A stretch of DNA of 64,000 nucleotides from Planctomycetota bacterium (GCA_012959785.1 DUCM01000013.1:124001-188000), one strand, 5' to 3'. Positions 1 to 9,121 are shown, counted from the stretch's first letter. The notes: generated by a model from the letters alone, not told the origin. Program-made: numbers and translations.

Positions 1-1079
1 ACGCCGTGGTGCACTTCGTAACGCTCCTTCAAGCCACGCAGGATGGCAATTGTATCCTCCACGCTGGGTTCGTCGATGGTCACGGGCATGAAGCGCCGTT
101 CGAGGGCTGCGTCCTTTTCGATGTACTTGCGGTACTCATCGATGGTAGTGGCCCCGATACAGCGCAACTCGCCCCGGGCCAGGGCCGGCTTTAGCATGTT
201 GGCAGCGTCGAGGGAGCCTTCGCCGGCGCCGGCACCCACCATGGTGTGCAACTCGTCGATGAACAGCACGACCTCGCCGTCAGACTCGGCGACCTCTTCA
301 AGGACGGCCTTCAGTCGTTCTTCGAACTCGCCGCGATACTTGGCGCCAGCGAGGAGCGATCCGAGGTCGAGGGCCATGATGCGTTTCTCGCGCAGGCTCT
401 CGGGCACATCACCTTCCACGATGCGCAGGGCCAGGCCCTCCACGATGGCGGTCTTGCCCACGCCCGGATCGCCGATCAGGACGGGATTGTTTTTGCGCCT
501 ACGAGCGAGTACTTGGGTAGCGCGGCGAATTTCGTCGTCGCGGCCAATGACCGGATCGAGTTTGCCGGCTTCGGCTTCGGCGGTCAGATCGCGGGCGTAC
601 TTCTCCAGGGCTTCGAAGGTGGCCTCGGGGTTGGGGCTTTTCACCTTGCGATTGCCGCGCACCTCCTTGAGTGCGGCTTCCACCCTTTCGGCGCTGACGC
701 CGCGGGCCTGGAAGAGCCCTTGCACCTCGGGCCCGCCGCTTTTTGCGAGGGCCAGCAAGAGGTGTTCGGTGGAGATATATTCGTCGCCCATGGCCTGAGC
801 CACGGCGCCAGCTTCGGTCAAGGTGGCGGCGAGGGCGCTGGCCATGCGGGACTCTCCGCCGCTGGCCTGGGGCAGCTTGCCACAGGCTTCGACAAGCTCG
901 GCAGCGAGGGCTCGCGGCTCAACTTCGAGGCGGCCCAGAATGGCCGAGAAGACGCCCTCGGGTTCCTTGAGGAGCGCCACGGCCAGGTGCAGAGGCGTGA
1001 TTTCGGGATGCCCCGAGGCCTGGGCCAGACTTTGGGCTTCCTGGAGGGAGTTCTGGGTCTTGTGGGTTGATTGTTGCAT
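1..1079 (-). CDS. clpB: ATP-dependent chaperone ClpB, N-terminal part (cut by window edge)
   Basis: ClpB is a cytosolic Hsp100 disaggregase that works with DnaK to resolubilise aggregated protein. Reading leftward from ATG 1077-1079 gives 359 residues with no stop before the edge. The first ~150 residues match the double Clp N-domain ([25 protein letters not shown]). The first AAA+ module follows, with sensor-region text [12 protein letters not shown], Walker A GDPGVGKT, pore-side [13 protein letters not shown], Walker B VVLFIDEL and [15 protein letters not shown]. The segment ends as the middle coiled-coil domain approaches. A Shine-Dalgarno-like CAGGAG lies ~8 nt before the ATG, unlike many neighbours. 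ClpA or ClpC is the alternative; the N-domain/AAA spacing and the [10 protein letters not shown] motif fit ClpB better. No CIRCE-type palindrome is seen upstream. Confidence 0.93.
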   Translation of the reverse strand, partial: MQQSTHKTQNSLQEAQSLAQASGHPEITPLHLAVALLKEPEGVFSAILGRLEVEPRALAAELVEACGKLPQASGGESRMASALAATLTEAGAVAQAMGDEYISTEHLLLALAKSGGPEVQGLFQARGVSAERVEAALKEVRGNRKVKSPNPEATFEALEKYARDLTAEAEAGKLDPVIGRDDEIRRATQVLARRRKNNPVLIGDPGVGKTAIVEGLALRIVEGDVPESLREKRIMALDLGSLLAGAKYRGEFEERLKAVLEEVAESDGEVVLFIDELHTMVGAGAGEGSLDAANMLKPALARGELRCIGATTIDEYRKYIEKDAALERRFMPVTIDEPSVEDTIAILRGLKERYEVHHG

Positions 1080-1376
1080 CTTGCAATAACTCCTGTGGAG
1101 GGGGGCTAGGGGCGCAGGATGGCGCTCAGAGGCCCGACGGGTTTCCTAGAGCAAGGCCTGTACCAGCCACAAAAACGACCCTGAAGGGGTCAGGATGGAC
1201 TTCAGGAGGGCTGAAGGTGCCAAAACGGCATACCTGGCTGCCACAATGGCGCGATATTGTCATCGGTCCTGCCAGGGTTCCTCCTGCCAAGGAAAGCAGC
1301 GCCCGCGGCGATCTTGGCTCCAGCCCCTGGGGTACGCTCACGCCGCTTCCAAGGCAAACCCTCTGAGCCCATACCC

Positions 1377-2888
1377 GTGACCGCCCCCCGCCCCGACATT
1401 CTCTTCATCGTGCTCGACGCGGCTCGTGCCGAAAACTTCTCGCTCTACGGCTACGAGCGTCGCACCACGCCGCACCTTGAGCGTCTTGCGGAGAGCCTCG
1501 CTTGGTACGAGAACTGCACCTCGGCGGCCACCTGGACTCTGCCCTCCACCGCCAGCCTGTTCACCGGGACCTACAATTCTCATCACCGCCTGGTGATGGA
1601 CGGCGATCGACTCGCCGAGGATTACGCCAGCTTGCCCGAGATCTTGCAGAGCGCGGGCTACTCGACATCCAAGGTCACCTCCGTCGTGCCCTACGTCTCC
1701 GACTTTAGCGGACTCGACCGCGGCTTTGCCTTCAACTGGGAGCCGCCGCCGCCCCGCTGGCGGACCTTGCTCAAGCGCGTGCGTGGCTCGGCGCCGCCCC
1801 AGGCCCAGGCAGACTGTTCGTCCATGGAGCGTATCGACCATGACCTGTCCGTAGAGGCCGAGGCTCAACTGCACGCGCGCTCCAGCTTACGCGGCAAGCT
1901 TTCGTTTTACGCATCGGGTTTCTACGACGATGGCGGTGCCGCCTGTTTCCGGCGCGTGCGCGAGCTCTGGCGCGAGCCCCATGATGCGCCTCGCTTTGTC
2001 TACATGCACCTACAAGAGACCCACGGCGAGTATCGGCCACCCCATCGCTATCGCAAGCGCTTCGTGCCTCGCGAACTGCACAAGAAGAGTTTTGCCGCCA
2101 TCAATCAGCGCCCAAATCCCCATGCGGTGGGCCTGGTGGACATGACCGAGGAGGATTTCGAGGTCCTGCGCGGGCTCTATGATGGCGCCATTGCCTACAT
2201 GGACGAACAGCTCGGCGCGCTCCTCGACGATCTCGCCAGCCAGCCCGGTTGGGATGACACACTGGTCATCATCACGGCCGATCACGGCGACTGCGTCGGT
2301 CGCCACGGAGTCCTGGGCCACCAATTCGTGTGCTACGAGGAGCTCCTGCGCATCCCCTGGATCGTGAAATGGCCCCGTTCGGTGGGCATTCTCGGGGCCC
2401 AGTCCCAGTTGATCCAAAATGTCGATCTCCTGCCGACCCTGTGCGGGCTCTTGGGGCTGGAACGGCCTGCTCAGGTGGAGTCCATCGATTATCTCCGCGA
2501 GCAGCGCGAATTCGCCTACGCCGAGTTGCTCAAACCCTTTGGCGTCACCGCCGTCAAACAGGGCCTGCACGAGCTTGCGCCGCACTACAACCGCGCCGTG
2601 CTCGCCGTGCGCTCCCAGCGCTACAAGTGGCACACCTTTTCCAACCACCAACGCGACGAGCTGTACGATCTCCATAGCGATCCTCTGGAAGAGCAGAATC
2701 TCATGGGCTACGGCTCAAAGTTCCAGCTCGACGCCGAGGCACGATCCCTCGAGGCCGCCATGGAAGCCTGGAAGCCGCGCTGGAAGTCGGCCGCCGATGA
2801 TATAGAGGCGCGGGTCTTCTCTGGCGAATCAGCTGCAGTCTCCTCTGATGTCGAGGCCAAGCTGCGCGCCCTGGGTTACCTGGATTGA
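1377..2888 (+). CDS. Sulfatase-superfamily hydrolase with a Thr at the nucleophile position
   Basis: This is an alkaline-phosphatase/sulfatase fold enzyme of 503 residues from GTG 1377, the last good start before the first strand (PDILFIVLDAARAENFSLYG). An in-frame TTG at 1257 would add 40 low-complexity residues. Metal ligands are visible in LDAARAE near the N-terminus and in VIITADHGD...GHQ near residue 300. The active-site motif reads TWTLPSTASLFTG. The position that is Cys or Ser (later formylglycine) in true sulfatases is Thr54, and the usual following Arg is Thr58. The C-terminus ends in LRALGYL, common in this family. There is no signal peptide, so it is probably cytosolic. The substrate could be a sulfate, phosphate or phosphonate ester, or a transferred phospho-group. 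It stands alone between clpB and the FG-GAP gene. Confidence 0.85.
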   Translation: MTAPRPDILFIVLDAARAENFSLYGYERRTTPHLERLAESLAWYENCTSAATWTLPSTASLFTGTYNSHHRLVMDGDRLAEDYASLPEILQSAGYSTSKVTSVVPYVSDFSGLDRGFAFNWEPPPPRWRTLLKRVRGSAPPQAQADCSSMERIDHDLSVEAEAQLHARSSLRGKLSFYASGFYDDGGAACFRRVRELWREPHDAPRFVYMHLQETHGEYRPPHRYRKRFVPRELHKKSFAAINQRPNPHAVGLVDMTEEDFEVLRGLYDGAIAYMDEQLGALLDDLASQPGWDDTLVIITADHGDCVGRHGVLGHQFVCYEELLRIPWIVKWPRSVGILGAQSQLIQNVDLLPTLCGLLGLERPAQVESIDYLREQREFAYAELLKPFGVTAVKQGLHELAPHYNRAVLAVRSQRYKWHTFSNHQRDELYDLHSDPLEEQNLMGYGSKFQLDAEARSLEAAMEAWKPRWKSAADDIEARVFSGESAAVSSDVEAKLRALGYLD

Positions 2889-3136
2889 CCGCGCCATAGG
2901 CACTTCCCCGGCGGAAACCTTTTCCAAGGGGGGGGGCAGGGAGGGTCTGGGGTGGGGGTGTGAGCCTTATATGGGTGGGAGGTAGGCGTGCGTTGCCGCC
3001 GGGGTCAGGAGCCTGGGATACGGTTTGCCGTGGGCTTCGTCGTGCGCCGCGCTCGAGCGCTTGGGTCCACGCACCGCCGCCTTTTGTTTTTGTATCTGAA
3101 TCGTTCTCGATGACGAGGACTGCCCCGGCCACGACT

Positions 3137-4822
3137 ATGAACAAGACCTCCGCTATCGGTTTCGCTCTCGCCACCCTCGCCTTGCCCTCCTTCGCCCAGG
3201 AGGATATTTTTTCCCAGGGTGGACGCAGCGCTGGAGGGCGCTTCGGCTCGAGTATCGCCGGAGGCTTTGATGTCGATGGAGACGGCTTGGCGGATTTCGT
3301 GGTGGGGGAACCCTATGAAAATCGACTGGGGCCCATGACTGGAGCCGTGCGTGTGGTTTCGGGAGCCAATGGTGCGGACATTTACCTTCGCGGCGGCAAC
3401 TCGGCCTATGACCTCTTCGGTGCCAGCGTGGCCCTTGGCGACCTCGATGGCGATGGCCGGGCCGAGTTCATCGTGGGCGCCTACGGCGACGACTCCAATG
3501 GTACGGACAGTGGTACGGTGTTCGTCTACTCCGGAGCCAGTGGCAACCTCTTGTATACGTTGACCGGCGACGAAGGCGACCACTTCGGTTTTTCGATTTC
3601 CTTCGTGCCAGATACAAATGGCGATGGTCGCGGCGATTTCGTGGTGGGCGCCCGCGCGGCAGACACGAACGGCAACAATTCCGGGGCGGCGCTGCTCTTC
3701 TCAGGTCTCGATGGCACCCTACTGCACGAGTTTGGCGGAGAGGCGGCCTTTGACCTCTTCGGCAGCGCGGTGGCGGGCTGTGTCGATCTCGACGGCGATG
3801 GGCTGGGCGACTTGATTTGTGGCGCGTACTTGAATGACGCCCAGGGCTCCGGTGCTGGGAGGGCCTATGTCTACTCCGGAGCGAGTGGCAGTTTACTCTT
3901 CACCTTGCAAGGCACTGGGGTTGGCGACGCCTTTGGCTATGCGGTGGACGATGCAGGCGATGTGAACGGTGATGGCGCCAGCGACCTGATCGTGGGTGCG
4001 CCGAGCAACGACACTAGCTTCCAAAATGCCGGTCAGGCCAGCGTGTACTCAGGCGTTGATGGCACGCTGTTAATGGTTGTGAACGGCGACGCTCCCGGCG
4101 ACAACTTTGGTTCGACCGTGGCGGGCTCCCTGCGCATCGACGGCGATGGGTTGGACGACTTCATGGTGGGAACAATCGCCAGCGACGCTAACGGCGTGAG
4201 CTCGGGCATGGTGCGACTCTTCGCCGGTCTGGATGGGTCAGAGCTGGCAACCCTGCTGGGCTCGAGTCCGGGAGCGCGCCTCGGTTCCGCCCTGTGCAGC
4301 GCCGGAGACATGGACCTCGATGACAACACGGAGCTCTTGATCGGCGCCTGGGGCGAAGACGGTGGCGCGGGGGCCTTCAGCGGTGTCGTTCACTTGGTTG
4401 CTTTCGCGGCACCCTCGACGCTCTTCAATAGCTACTGCAATTCCAATCTCAACTCCTTGGGAGTGGCGGCCACGATCTCCGCTGTGGGCAGCAATAGCCT
4501 GGCCTCCGGCGATCTCGAGCTTGTAGCTGATGGCCTGCTCGCCAACCAGACAGGGCTCTTCTTCCACGGTTCGAATCAGGTGCAGTTTCCCTTTGGGGAT
4601 GGTTTCCTGTGTGTCGCAGGTCAGTTATTCCGCTACGGGATCGTCGCTGCGGACGCCGTGGGGCAGGCGCGGCTGCTCGTGGATTATGCGGCTCCCCCGG
4701 TCGCCGCGAACCAGATCACAGCCGGTAGTCAGTGGAACTTTCAGTTCTGGTACCGCGACAACCACAGCAGCAACGCGGGATTCAATCTGACCGATGCCAT
4801 GGCGCTGACCTTCGCCCCCTGA
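3137..4822 (+). CDS. Secreted FG-GAP repeat protein with shared C-terminal module
   Basis: A 561-residue exported protein. A signal peptide is seen in MNKTSAIGFALATLALPSFA followed by QED. ATG 3137 is chosen because it starts directly at the signal peptide; ATG 3110 would add nine residues. Seven integrin-like FG-GAP blades follow, each with a Ca-binding loop, for example DVDGDGLADFVVG, DLDGDGRAEFIVG, DTNGDGRGDFVVG, DVNGDGASDLIVG and RIDGDGLDDFMVG; the last, DMDLDDNTELLIG, is degenerate. They should form a beta-propeller. From about nt 4425 comes a separate ~130-residue module (YCNSNLNSLG, GLFFHGSNQVQFPFG, FLCVAG, WNFQFWYRD, FNLTDAM) that recurs in the metalloprotease at 45607-46986. The propeller is probably extracellular and used in adhesion or matrix binding. 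No enzymatic residues are seen. Confidence 0.88.
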   Translation: MNKTSAIGFALATLALPSFAQEDIFSQGGRSAGGRFGSSIAGGFDVDGDGLADFVVGEPYENRLGPMTGAVRVVSGANGADIYLRGGNSAYDLFGASVALGDLDGDGRAEFIVGAYGDDSNGTDSGTVFVYSGASGNLLYTLTGDEGDHFGFSISFVPDTNGDGRGDFVVGARAADTNGNNSGAALLFSGLDGTLLHEFGGEAAFDLFGSAVAGCVDLDGDGLGDLICGAYLNDAQGSGAGRAYVYSGASGSLLFTLQGTGVGDAFGYAVDDAGDVNGDGASDLIVGAPSNDTSFQNAGQASVYSGVDGTLLMVVNGDAPGDNFGSTVAGSLRIDGDGLDDFMVGTIASDANGVSSGMVRLFAGLDGSELATLLGSSPGARLGSALCSAGDMDLDDNTELLIGAWGEDGGAGAFSGVVHLVAFAAPSTLFNSYCNSNLNSLGVAATISAVGSNSLASGDLELVADGLLANQTGLFFHGSNQVQFPFGDGFLCVAGQLFRYGIVAADAVGQARLLVDYAAPPVAANQITAGSQWNFQFWYRDNHSSNAGFNLTDAMALTFAP

Positions 4823-4839
4823 ATCGGGGCCGGGGGATC

Positions 4840-5748
4840 TCAATCCGTGACGACAGCTTCCAGGTCGATCAGCGCGGGCGAGGTTTCCATGAGTTCGAAC
4901 AGGCGCGCGCGATCGGCGGATAGCATGGGAGCCAGAGGTGCTCGTACATCGGCGCCGATGAGACCCATCTTGGCCAGGGCCGTTTTGATTGGCACCGGGT
5001 TCACATCCAGGGCGAGACCTTCGGTCAAGGAATCGAGTTCGTGCTGGAGCAACTTGGCCGAGATTGGATCATTGCCGCCGGTGCCATGGCGCATGATGCC
5101 TGCAACATGCATCGGCGCGAGGTTGGCCACCACGCTCACCGAGCCCAGCGCTCCCGCCGCATAGGATTCCGCCAGGTGCTGGTCATCGCCGCACAGGACG
5201 GCCAGGTTTGTGGTGGCCACCAATTCGGCCACTCGTTTGGTTGAGCCCGAGGCGTCCTTGATTGCCACCACGCTGGGATGCCGGCGTCCGATCTCGGCCA
5301 CCAGATCCGGTTTCAGGTCGAGCCCCGTGCGCCCCGGGACATTGTAGAGCACCAAGGGCGTGCTGGTGGCTTCGGCGATCTGGCCGTAGTGCAACAAGAT
5401 GCCTCGGCGACCGGGCCGGTTGTAGTAGGGCGTGACCGCCATCAAGGAGTCGACTCCGCTGGAAGCGGCAAAGCGCGCGAGCTCGACCGAAGTGCGCGTG
5501 CAGTTTGTGCCGATGCCTGCCATGAGACTCATGCGTCCGCGATTGAAGTCCACCGCAGCGTGAATCAGGCTGCGATGCTCGTAGTCGTTGAGGGTCGAAA
5601 CCTCGCCTGTGGTGCCTGCGATCAAGAGGCCATCGACGGGGAAGCAGGCCAGACGGTCGATCAGGCCCTCGAGGGCTTCCAAGTCCAGGCGGCCTGCAGA
5701 GAAAGGCGTGGGCAGGGCGACGAAACTTCCGCGGATCGGTTGATGCAT
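4840..5748 (-). CDS. dapA: 4-hydroxy-tetrahydrodipicolinate synthase
   Basis: DapA condenses pyruvate with aspartate semialdehyde at the branch point of lysine and diaminopimelate synthesis; it is a cytosolic TIM-barrel tetramer. The 302-residue length is typical. Hallmarks are GTTGE (45-49), the tyrosines in VTPYYNRP (108-109) and LYNVPGRTG (Tyr135), and the Schiff-base lysine in AIKDASG (Lys164). It lies 30 bp downstream of pdxJ on the same strand and is probably co-transcribed with it. It converges on the FG-GAP gene with 17 bp between the stop codons. Other N-acetylneuraminate lyase-family activities are possible, but the active-site set fits DapA. Confidence 0.93.
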   Translation of the reverse strand: MHQPIRGSFVALPTPFSAGRLDLEALEGLIDRLACFPVDGLLIAGTTGEVSTLNDYEHRSLIHAAVDFNRGRMSLMAGIGTNCTRTSVELARFAASSGVDSLMAVTPYYNRPGRRGILLHYGQIAEATSTPLVLYNVPGRTGLDLKPDLVAEIGRRHPSVVAIKDASGSTKRVAELVATTNLAVLCGDDQHLAESYAAGALGSVSVVANLAPMHVAGIMRHGTGGNDPISAKLLQHELDSLTEGLALDVNPVPIKTALAKMGLIGADVRAPLAPMLSADRARLFELMETSPALIDLEAVVTD

Positions 5749-5778
5749 GGAATAGGTGCTTGGCAGGTTTGTGCCGAG

Positions 5779-6501
5779 TCAGGGGCGAGCGGTTTGGATC
5801 AGTTCGTGCATGTTCTCTACGGCGCGTTCCACGCCGACAAAAAGCGATCGCGCCACGATGGCGAAACCGATATTCAATTCCTCGACGTGTGGCAGGAGCG
5901 CGGTGGGTGCGACATTGTCGTAGTCGAGGCCGTGACCGGCGTTGACGCGCAGACCGAGAGCGTGGGACAGTTCAGCGCCGGCACGCAGGCGCTCGAGTTC
6001 CGCGGCGCGATCTGTTCCCGAGAGATTCGCGTAGCGGCCGGTGTGTAGTTCGACGAAGGCCGCACCGACTTCGGCGCTGGCTTCGATCTGCGCGGGGTCG
6101 GGGTCGATAAAGAGGCTCACCTCGGCGCCACCTTGAGCGAGACGCGGGATGATCTCGTGCAGTCGGCCGCGTTCAGCGAGCACATCGAGCCCGCCCTCGG
6201 TGGTGACCTCCGCCCGGTTTTCTGGCACCAGGCAAAATGCTTCGGCGCCGGAGTGCCGAGCGATCTCGATCATTTCCGGCGCGAGGGAGAGTTCCAGGTT
6301 GAGCTTGGTGGTGATGCGCTCGCGTAGGGCCGCGAGATCAGCATCCTGGATGTGCCGGCGATCCTCACGCAGGTGGCAGGTGATGCCCAGGGCTCCGGCG
6401 CGCTCGGCGGCCAGGGCCCACTCGATGGGGTCTGGAAAGCGGTCGCGGCGCGCTTCTCGCACCGTGGCAATGTGATCGACATTGACATGCAGACGAACCA
6501 T
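5779..6501 (-). CDS. pdxJ: Pyridoxine 5'-phosphate synthase
   Basis: PdxJ condenses 1-deoxy-D-xylulose 5-phosphate with 3-amino-1-hydroxyacetone phosphate, the last ring-closing step of the DXP-dependent vitamin B6 pathway. The 240-residue TIM-barrel protein has the family N-terminus VRLHVNVDHIATVREAR, plus GITCHLREDRRHIQD, the glutamate of LNLELSLAPEM, and VNAGHGLDY near the C-terminus. The ATG at 6499-6501 is preceded by TAGAAT six nt away and by TTGGAG 18 nt further up, so the mRNA probably begins at or next to the start codon. dapA follows 30 bp downstream. The gene is divergent from rsmD. Confidence 0.95.
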   Translation of the reverse strand: MVRLHVNVDHIATVREARRDRFPDPIEWALAAERAGALGITCHLREDRRHIQDADLAALRERITTKLNLELSLAPEMIEIARHSGAEAFCLVPENRAEVTTEGGLDVLAERGRLHEIIPRLAQGGAEVSLFIDPDPAQIEASAEVGAAFVELHTGRYANLSGTDRAAELERLRAGAELSHALGLRVNAGHGLDYDNVAPTALLPHVEELNIGFAIVARSLFVGVERAVENMHELIQTARP

Positions 6502-6507
6502 GGTCCG

Positions 6508-6537
6508 ATTCTATCCCTGGCGTGGTGACCGCTCCAA
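6508..6537 (-). promoter_or_regulatory. pdxJ promoter, leaderless type
   Basis: On the minus strand TTGGAG (6532-6537), an 18-nt spacer, TAGAAT (6508-6513), then six nt to the pdxJ ATG. No Shine-Dalgarno sequence can fit. It is the clearest two-box example of the leaderless pattern in this window. Confidence 0.6.
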
Positions 6538-6605
6538 GCTCCAGAATGAACCTTTGTGACGAGACCCTGTTTCCAAGAAGAGCCCACTCAGCCGCCGGGA
6601 TCGAG

Positions 6606-6611
6606 TAGCCT
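6606..6611 (+). promoter_or_regulatory. rsmD -10 element, leaderless type
   Basis: TAGCCT lies seven nt before the rsmD ATG at 6619. No -35 match or ribosome binding site is seen. Confidence 0.45.
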
Positions 6612-6618
6612 CAGGCCC

Positions 6619-7227
6619 ATGCGCATCATTTCCGGCGAGTTCCGCGGCCGCATCCTCAAGGCCCCCCCTGGCCTGGGCACGCGGCCCATGTTGGACCGCG
6701 TACGCGAGGCCATGTTTTCGACCCTGGGGCCGGGCATCGAGGGGGCCCGGGTCCTCGATCTCTTTGCTGGCAGCGGCAGCCTGGGCCTCGAGGCCCTCAG
6801 CCGCGGCGCTGAAGGCGTGCGCTTCGTCGAGACCGAAACCGCCGTGGTTCAGATTCTCAAGGCCAACGCCGAGGCCCTGGGGGCCAGCGAGCGGGTTGAG
6901 ATCCTGCGCGGCAGCGCCCTGGCGCGCTCCTCCTGGCAACCGCCAGAGGGCCAGCCCCAACGCTGGGCCGACCTGGTGCTCTTCGACCCGCCCTACCCCT
7001 GGCTCTCGAATGAGCGCCGTGGGCCACTCTTGGAGGCTGTCAGCACCCTGCTGAGCGAGGTCCTCGCGCCCGGCGGCCTGTTCGTCTTCCACACCCCCAA
7101 GCGGGGTGTGCAGGCGAGCGACTTCGAGGTTCGTTTTGAGCCCGACGCCAGAAAATACGGTTCGAGCGCCCTGTGGTACCTGCGCGCCCCAAAAGAGCAG
7201 CCCGCCTCCAGCGAGGATCCGGCGTGA
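6619..7227 (+). CDS. rsmD: 16S rRNA (guanine966-N2)-methyltransferase
   Basis: RsmD methylates G966 of 16S rRNA in the small-subunit head, using SAM. The 202-residue protein begins MRIISGEFRGR, the usual family start. It carries RPMLDRVREAMFSTL, the SAM-binding LDLFAGSGSLGLEAL (46-60) and the catalytic DPPY (123-126). The last ~10 residues (KEQPASSEDPA) look like a dispensable tail. The stop codon overlaps the GTG start of nagA as GTGA, so the two genes are translationally coupled. Confidence 0.93.
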   Translation: MRIISGEFRGRILKAPPGLGTRPMLDRVREAMFSTLGPGIEGARVLDLFAGSGSLGLEALSRGAEGVRFVETETAVVQILKANAEALGASERVEILRGSALARSSWQPPEGQPQRWADLVLFDPPYPWLSNERRGPLLEAVSTLLSEVLAPGGLFVFHTPKRGVQASDFEVRFEPDARKYGSSALWYLRAPKEQPASSEDPA

Positions 7228-8375
7228 CCGAACTCCGCGGGCTCTTGCTCTTGGCGGGCGAGTTGGTGCCCGGCGTGCTGAGTTTGGAGGCAGGCCGCAT
7301 CAAGGCCGTTCAGCCCGGTGCCCTCGACCCGGATGAGGAACCCTGCATCATCGCACCGGGGCTGATTGACCTGCACATCCACGGCTTTGGCCTGCGCGAG
7401 CCCTTGAGCGATCTCGCCGGCATGGCCCAGGCCCTCGCCCGGGCCGGCACGACCGCGTTTCAGCCCACCCTGTTCCCTGCGGCCCCGAGCCGCCTGGGCG
7501 AGGACTGCGAAGCGGTTTGGTCAGCCCGCGGCAAGTTGCCCGGCGATGCCGCCGATCCCGTGGGCCTGCACCTCGAAGGGCCCTTCGTCAATCCCGATGC
7601 CGCCGGTGCTTTGCCCCGCGGCGACCTCGCCTTGCCTTCGCTGAGGGCCTTGGGCGAGATCCTCGGCTCAGCGACTGGCGACGCGAGGGGTGTGCGCACC
7701 GTGACCGTTGCGCCCGAGTTGGCCGGTGCCGATCTTCTGATCGCCGAGCTGGTGCGCCTGGGCGTGCGGGTTTCCCTCGGCCACAGCCGCGCCCTCGCCA
7801 TCGAAGCCCGCGCCGCAACTCGCGCAGGCGCCTCGGGCGTGACGCACCTCTACAACGCCATGGGCGGCGCGACCCACCGGCGAGCGGGGTTGGCTGGTTT
7901 GGCGCTAACCGAAGATGTGCTCTTCGCCGAGATCATCGGCGACCTGGTGCATGTGGAGCGCGAGGCCTTCGACTTGGCTCTGCGCGCCCGCGGTCCCGAG
8001 GGCTTGTGCCTGGTGAGCGACGCCCTCGCCGGCGCCGGTACGGGCTGCGAGCGCTTCGAAGCCTGCGGCCGCGAACACATCATCCAGGACGGCGCCGCCT
8101 ATTACCCCGTGGGGCCCGAGCGCGCCGAACCCCAACTCGCCGGTTCGGCATTGGCGCAGCTCGAGATGGTGCAACGGCTCGTGGCCCAAGGAGTGCTCAG
8201 TTTGCCCGAAGCCCTGACCATGGCCAGCGCCACCCCGGCCCGGGCCCTGGGCCTGGAGGGCGAGCGCGGTTCCCTCGCCGCGGGCCTGCGTGCCGACCTG
8301 ATTGTCCTGGAGCCGGAAAGCCTGGTCTTGCGCGAGGTTTGGTTGGCCGGGAAGGCGCTCGGGACGGCCTCCTGA
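7224..8375 (+). CDS. nagA: N-acetylglucosamine-6-phosphate deacetylase
   Basis: NagA deacetylates GlcNAc-6-phosphate to glucosamine-6-phosphate in amino-sugar catabolism and cell-wall recycling. The 383-residue amidohydrolase starts at GTG 7224, overlapping the rsmD stop. Metal and active-site motifs are APGLIDLHIHG (His51, His53), HLEGPFVNP, the histidine of SLGHSRA, THLYNAMG, and the general-base Asp in LVSDALAGAG. C-terminal AGLRADLIVLE is typical of the amidohydrolase small domain. No nagB or PTS gene is adjacent, so the source of substrate is not shown by context. Confidence 0.9.
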   Translation: MTELRGLLLLAGELVPGVLSLEAGRIKAVQPGALDPDEEPCIIAPGLIDLHIHGFGLREPLSDLAGMAQALARAGTTAFQPTLFPAAPSRLGEDCEAVWSARGKLPGDAADPVGLHLEGPFVNPDAAGALPRGDLALPSLRALGEILGSATGDARGVRTVTVAPELAGADLLIAELVRLGVRVSLGHSRALAIEARAATRAGASGVTHLYNAMGGATHRRAGLAGLALTEDVLFAEIIGDLVHVEREAFDLALRARGPEGLCLVSDALAGAGTGCERFEACGREHIIQDGAAYYPVGPERAEPQLAGSALAQLEMVQRLVAQGVLSLPEALTMASATPARALGLEGERGSLAAGLRADLIVLEPESLVLREVWLAGKALGTAS

Positions 8376-8461
8376 GCGAACCTCTTTGAGGGCAATCTCT
8401 TGAGGCCAAGCGCCCTTCAGGCCTGCCGCAAAGGTGTCGATAAATCGATACTGGACCGTCC

Positions 8462-9112
8462 ATGCGCCCTTTCCTCCCGAATTCCGCTGCCCTCAAGTAC
8501 GCCCTGGCGCCCTTTATTGCCCTGGGGCTGGCCTGGTCCGGCGCGAGTGTTCAGGACTCGGCGGTACAGAAGATATCAGCGGCCGCGCAGGAGATCTTGC
8601 TGGCGAGTCCCGAAGAGCTTCTGGCGCACCCGGACCGCTTCCTCGGAAACCGTGTGCAGATCACGGTCCAGATGCACTCTTACCAAGAGTCTTGGAACCC
8701 GTTTCTCACGCGCTTCGGCCCGCGGGAATTCGTCTGCTTGCGAGGTTGGAGCGATGCACAGTTCCCCTGGTTGCGAGGGGACTTCGAGCAACCCTTGATG
8801 CGCGTCTTCGCCCGCCGCGGCAGCGCTGCTGAATGGGCTCTCGCGGATGCGAAGCGTTACCAACGCTTCGAACTCACGTGCGCAGTTCGCGCCGTGTTCG
8901 GCGGTCAGCCATGGCTGGAGGTGAGCGCGGTTAAGCCCCTCGCGCGCAACCTAGGCACTGGCTGCGTGTTGCACGCGGCCCGCGGCTTGGAATTCATGGA
9001 GAAAGGACTTTGGCAGGCCGCTCGCCTTGAGTTTGAACGGGCCACGGCTGGCGCTTTGCCCCGCGTAGCCCGCGAGGAATTGCAGCGCCTGATTGCCCTG
9101 GCGACTCGTTGA
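8462..9112 (+). CDS. Secreted protein of unknown function
   Basis: A 216-residue protein with a hydrophobic N-terminal export segment (LAPFIALGLAWSGASV), suggesting a periplasmic location. No family is recognised. The middle contains LLAHPDRFLGNRVQITVQMHSYQ and later WLEVSAVKPL, reminiscent of small beta-barrel OB-like proteins. The last 45 residues look helical (FMEKGLWQAARLEFERATAG) and could be one TPR-like hairpin. A weak -10-like GATACT lies nine nt before the ATG. It converges on the SRPBCC gene with nine bp between the stops. Confidence 0.7.
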   Translation: MRPFLPNSAALKYALAPFIALGLAWSGASVQDSAVQKISAAAQEILLASPEELLAHPDRFLGNRVQITVQMHSYQESWNPFLTRFGPREFVCLRGWSDAQFPWLRGDFEQPLMRVFARRGSAAEWALADAKRYQRFELTCAVRAVFGGQPWLEVSAVKPLARNLGTGCVLHAARGLEFMEKGLWQAARLEFERATAGALPRVAREELQRLIALATR

Positions 9113-9121
9113 AGAGCGCGC

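Noticed and set aside
43-1070. Two long plus-strand frames across the start of the window
   Set aside because: They lie antisense to a clear ClpB reading frame with Walker A and B motifs; their residue composition is that of a shadow frame.
4565-4580. tRNA T-arm-like GGTTCGAATC
   Set aside because: It lies inside the coding frame of the FG-GAP protein and no matching acceptor or anticodon stem surrounds it.
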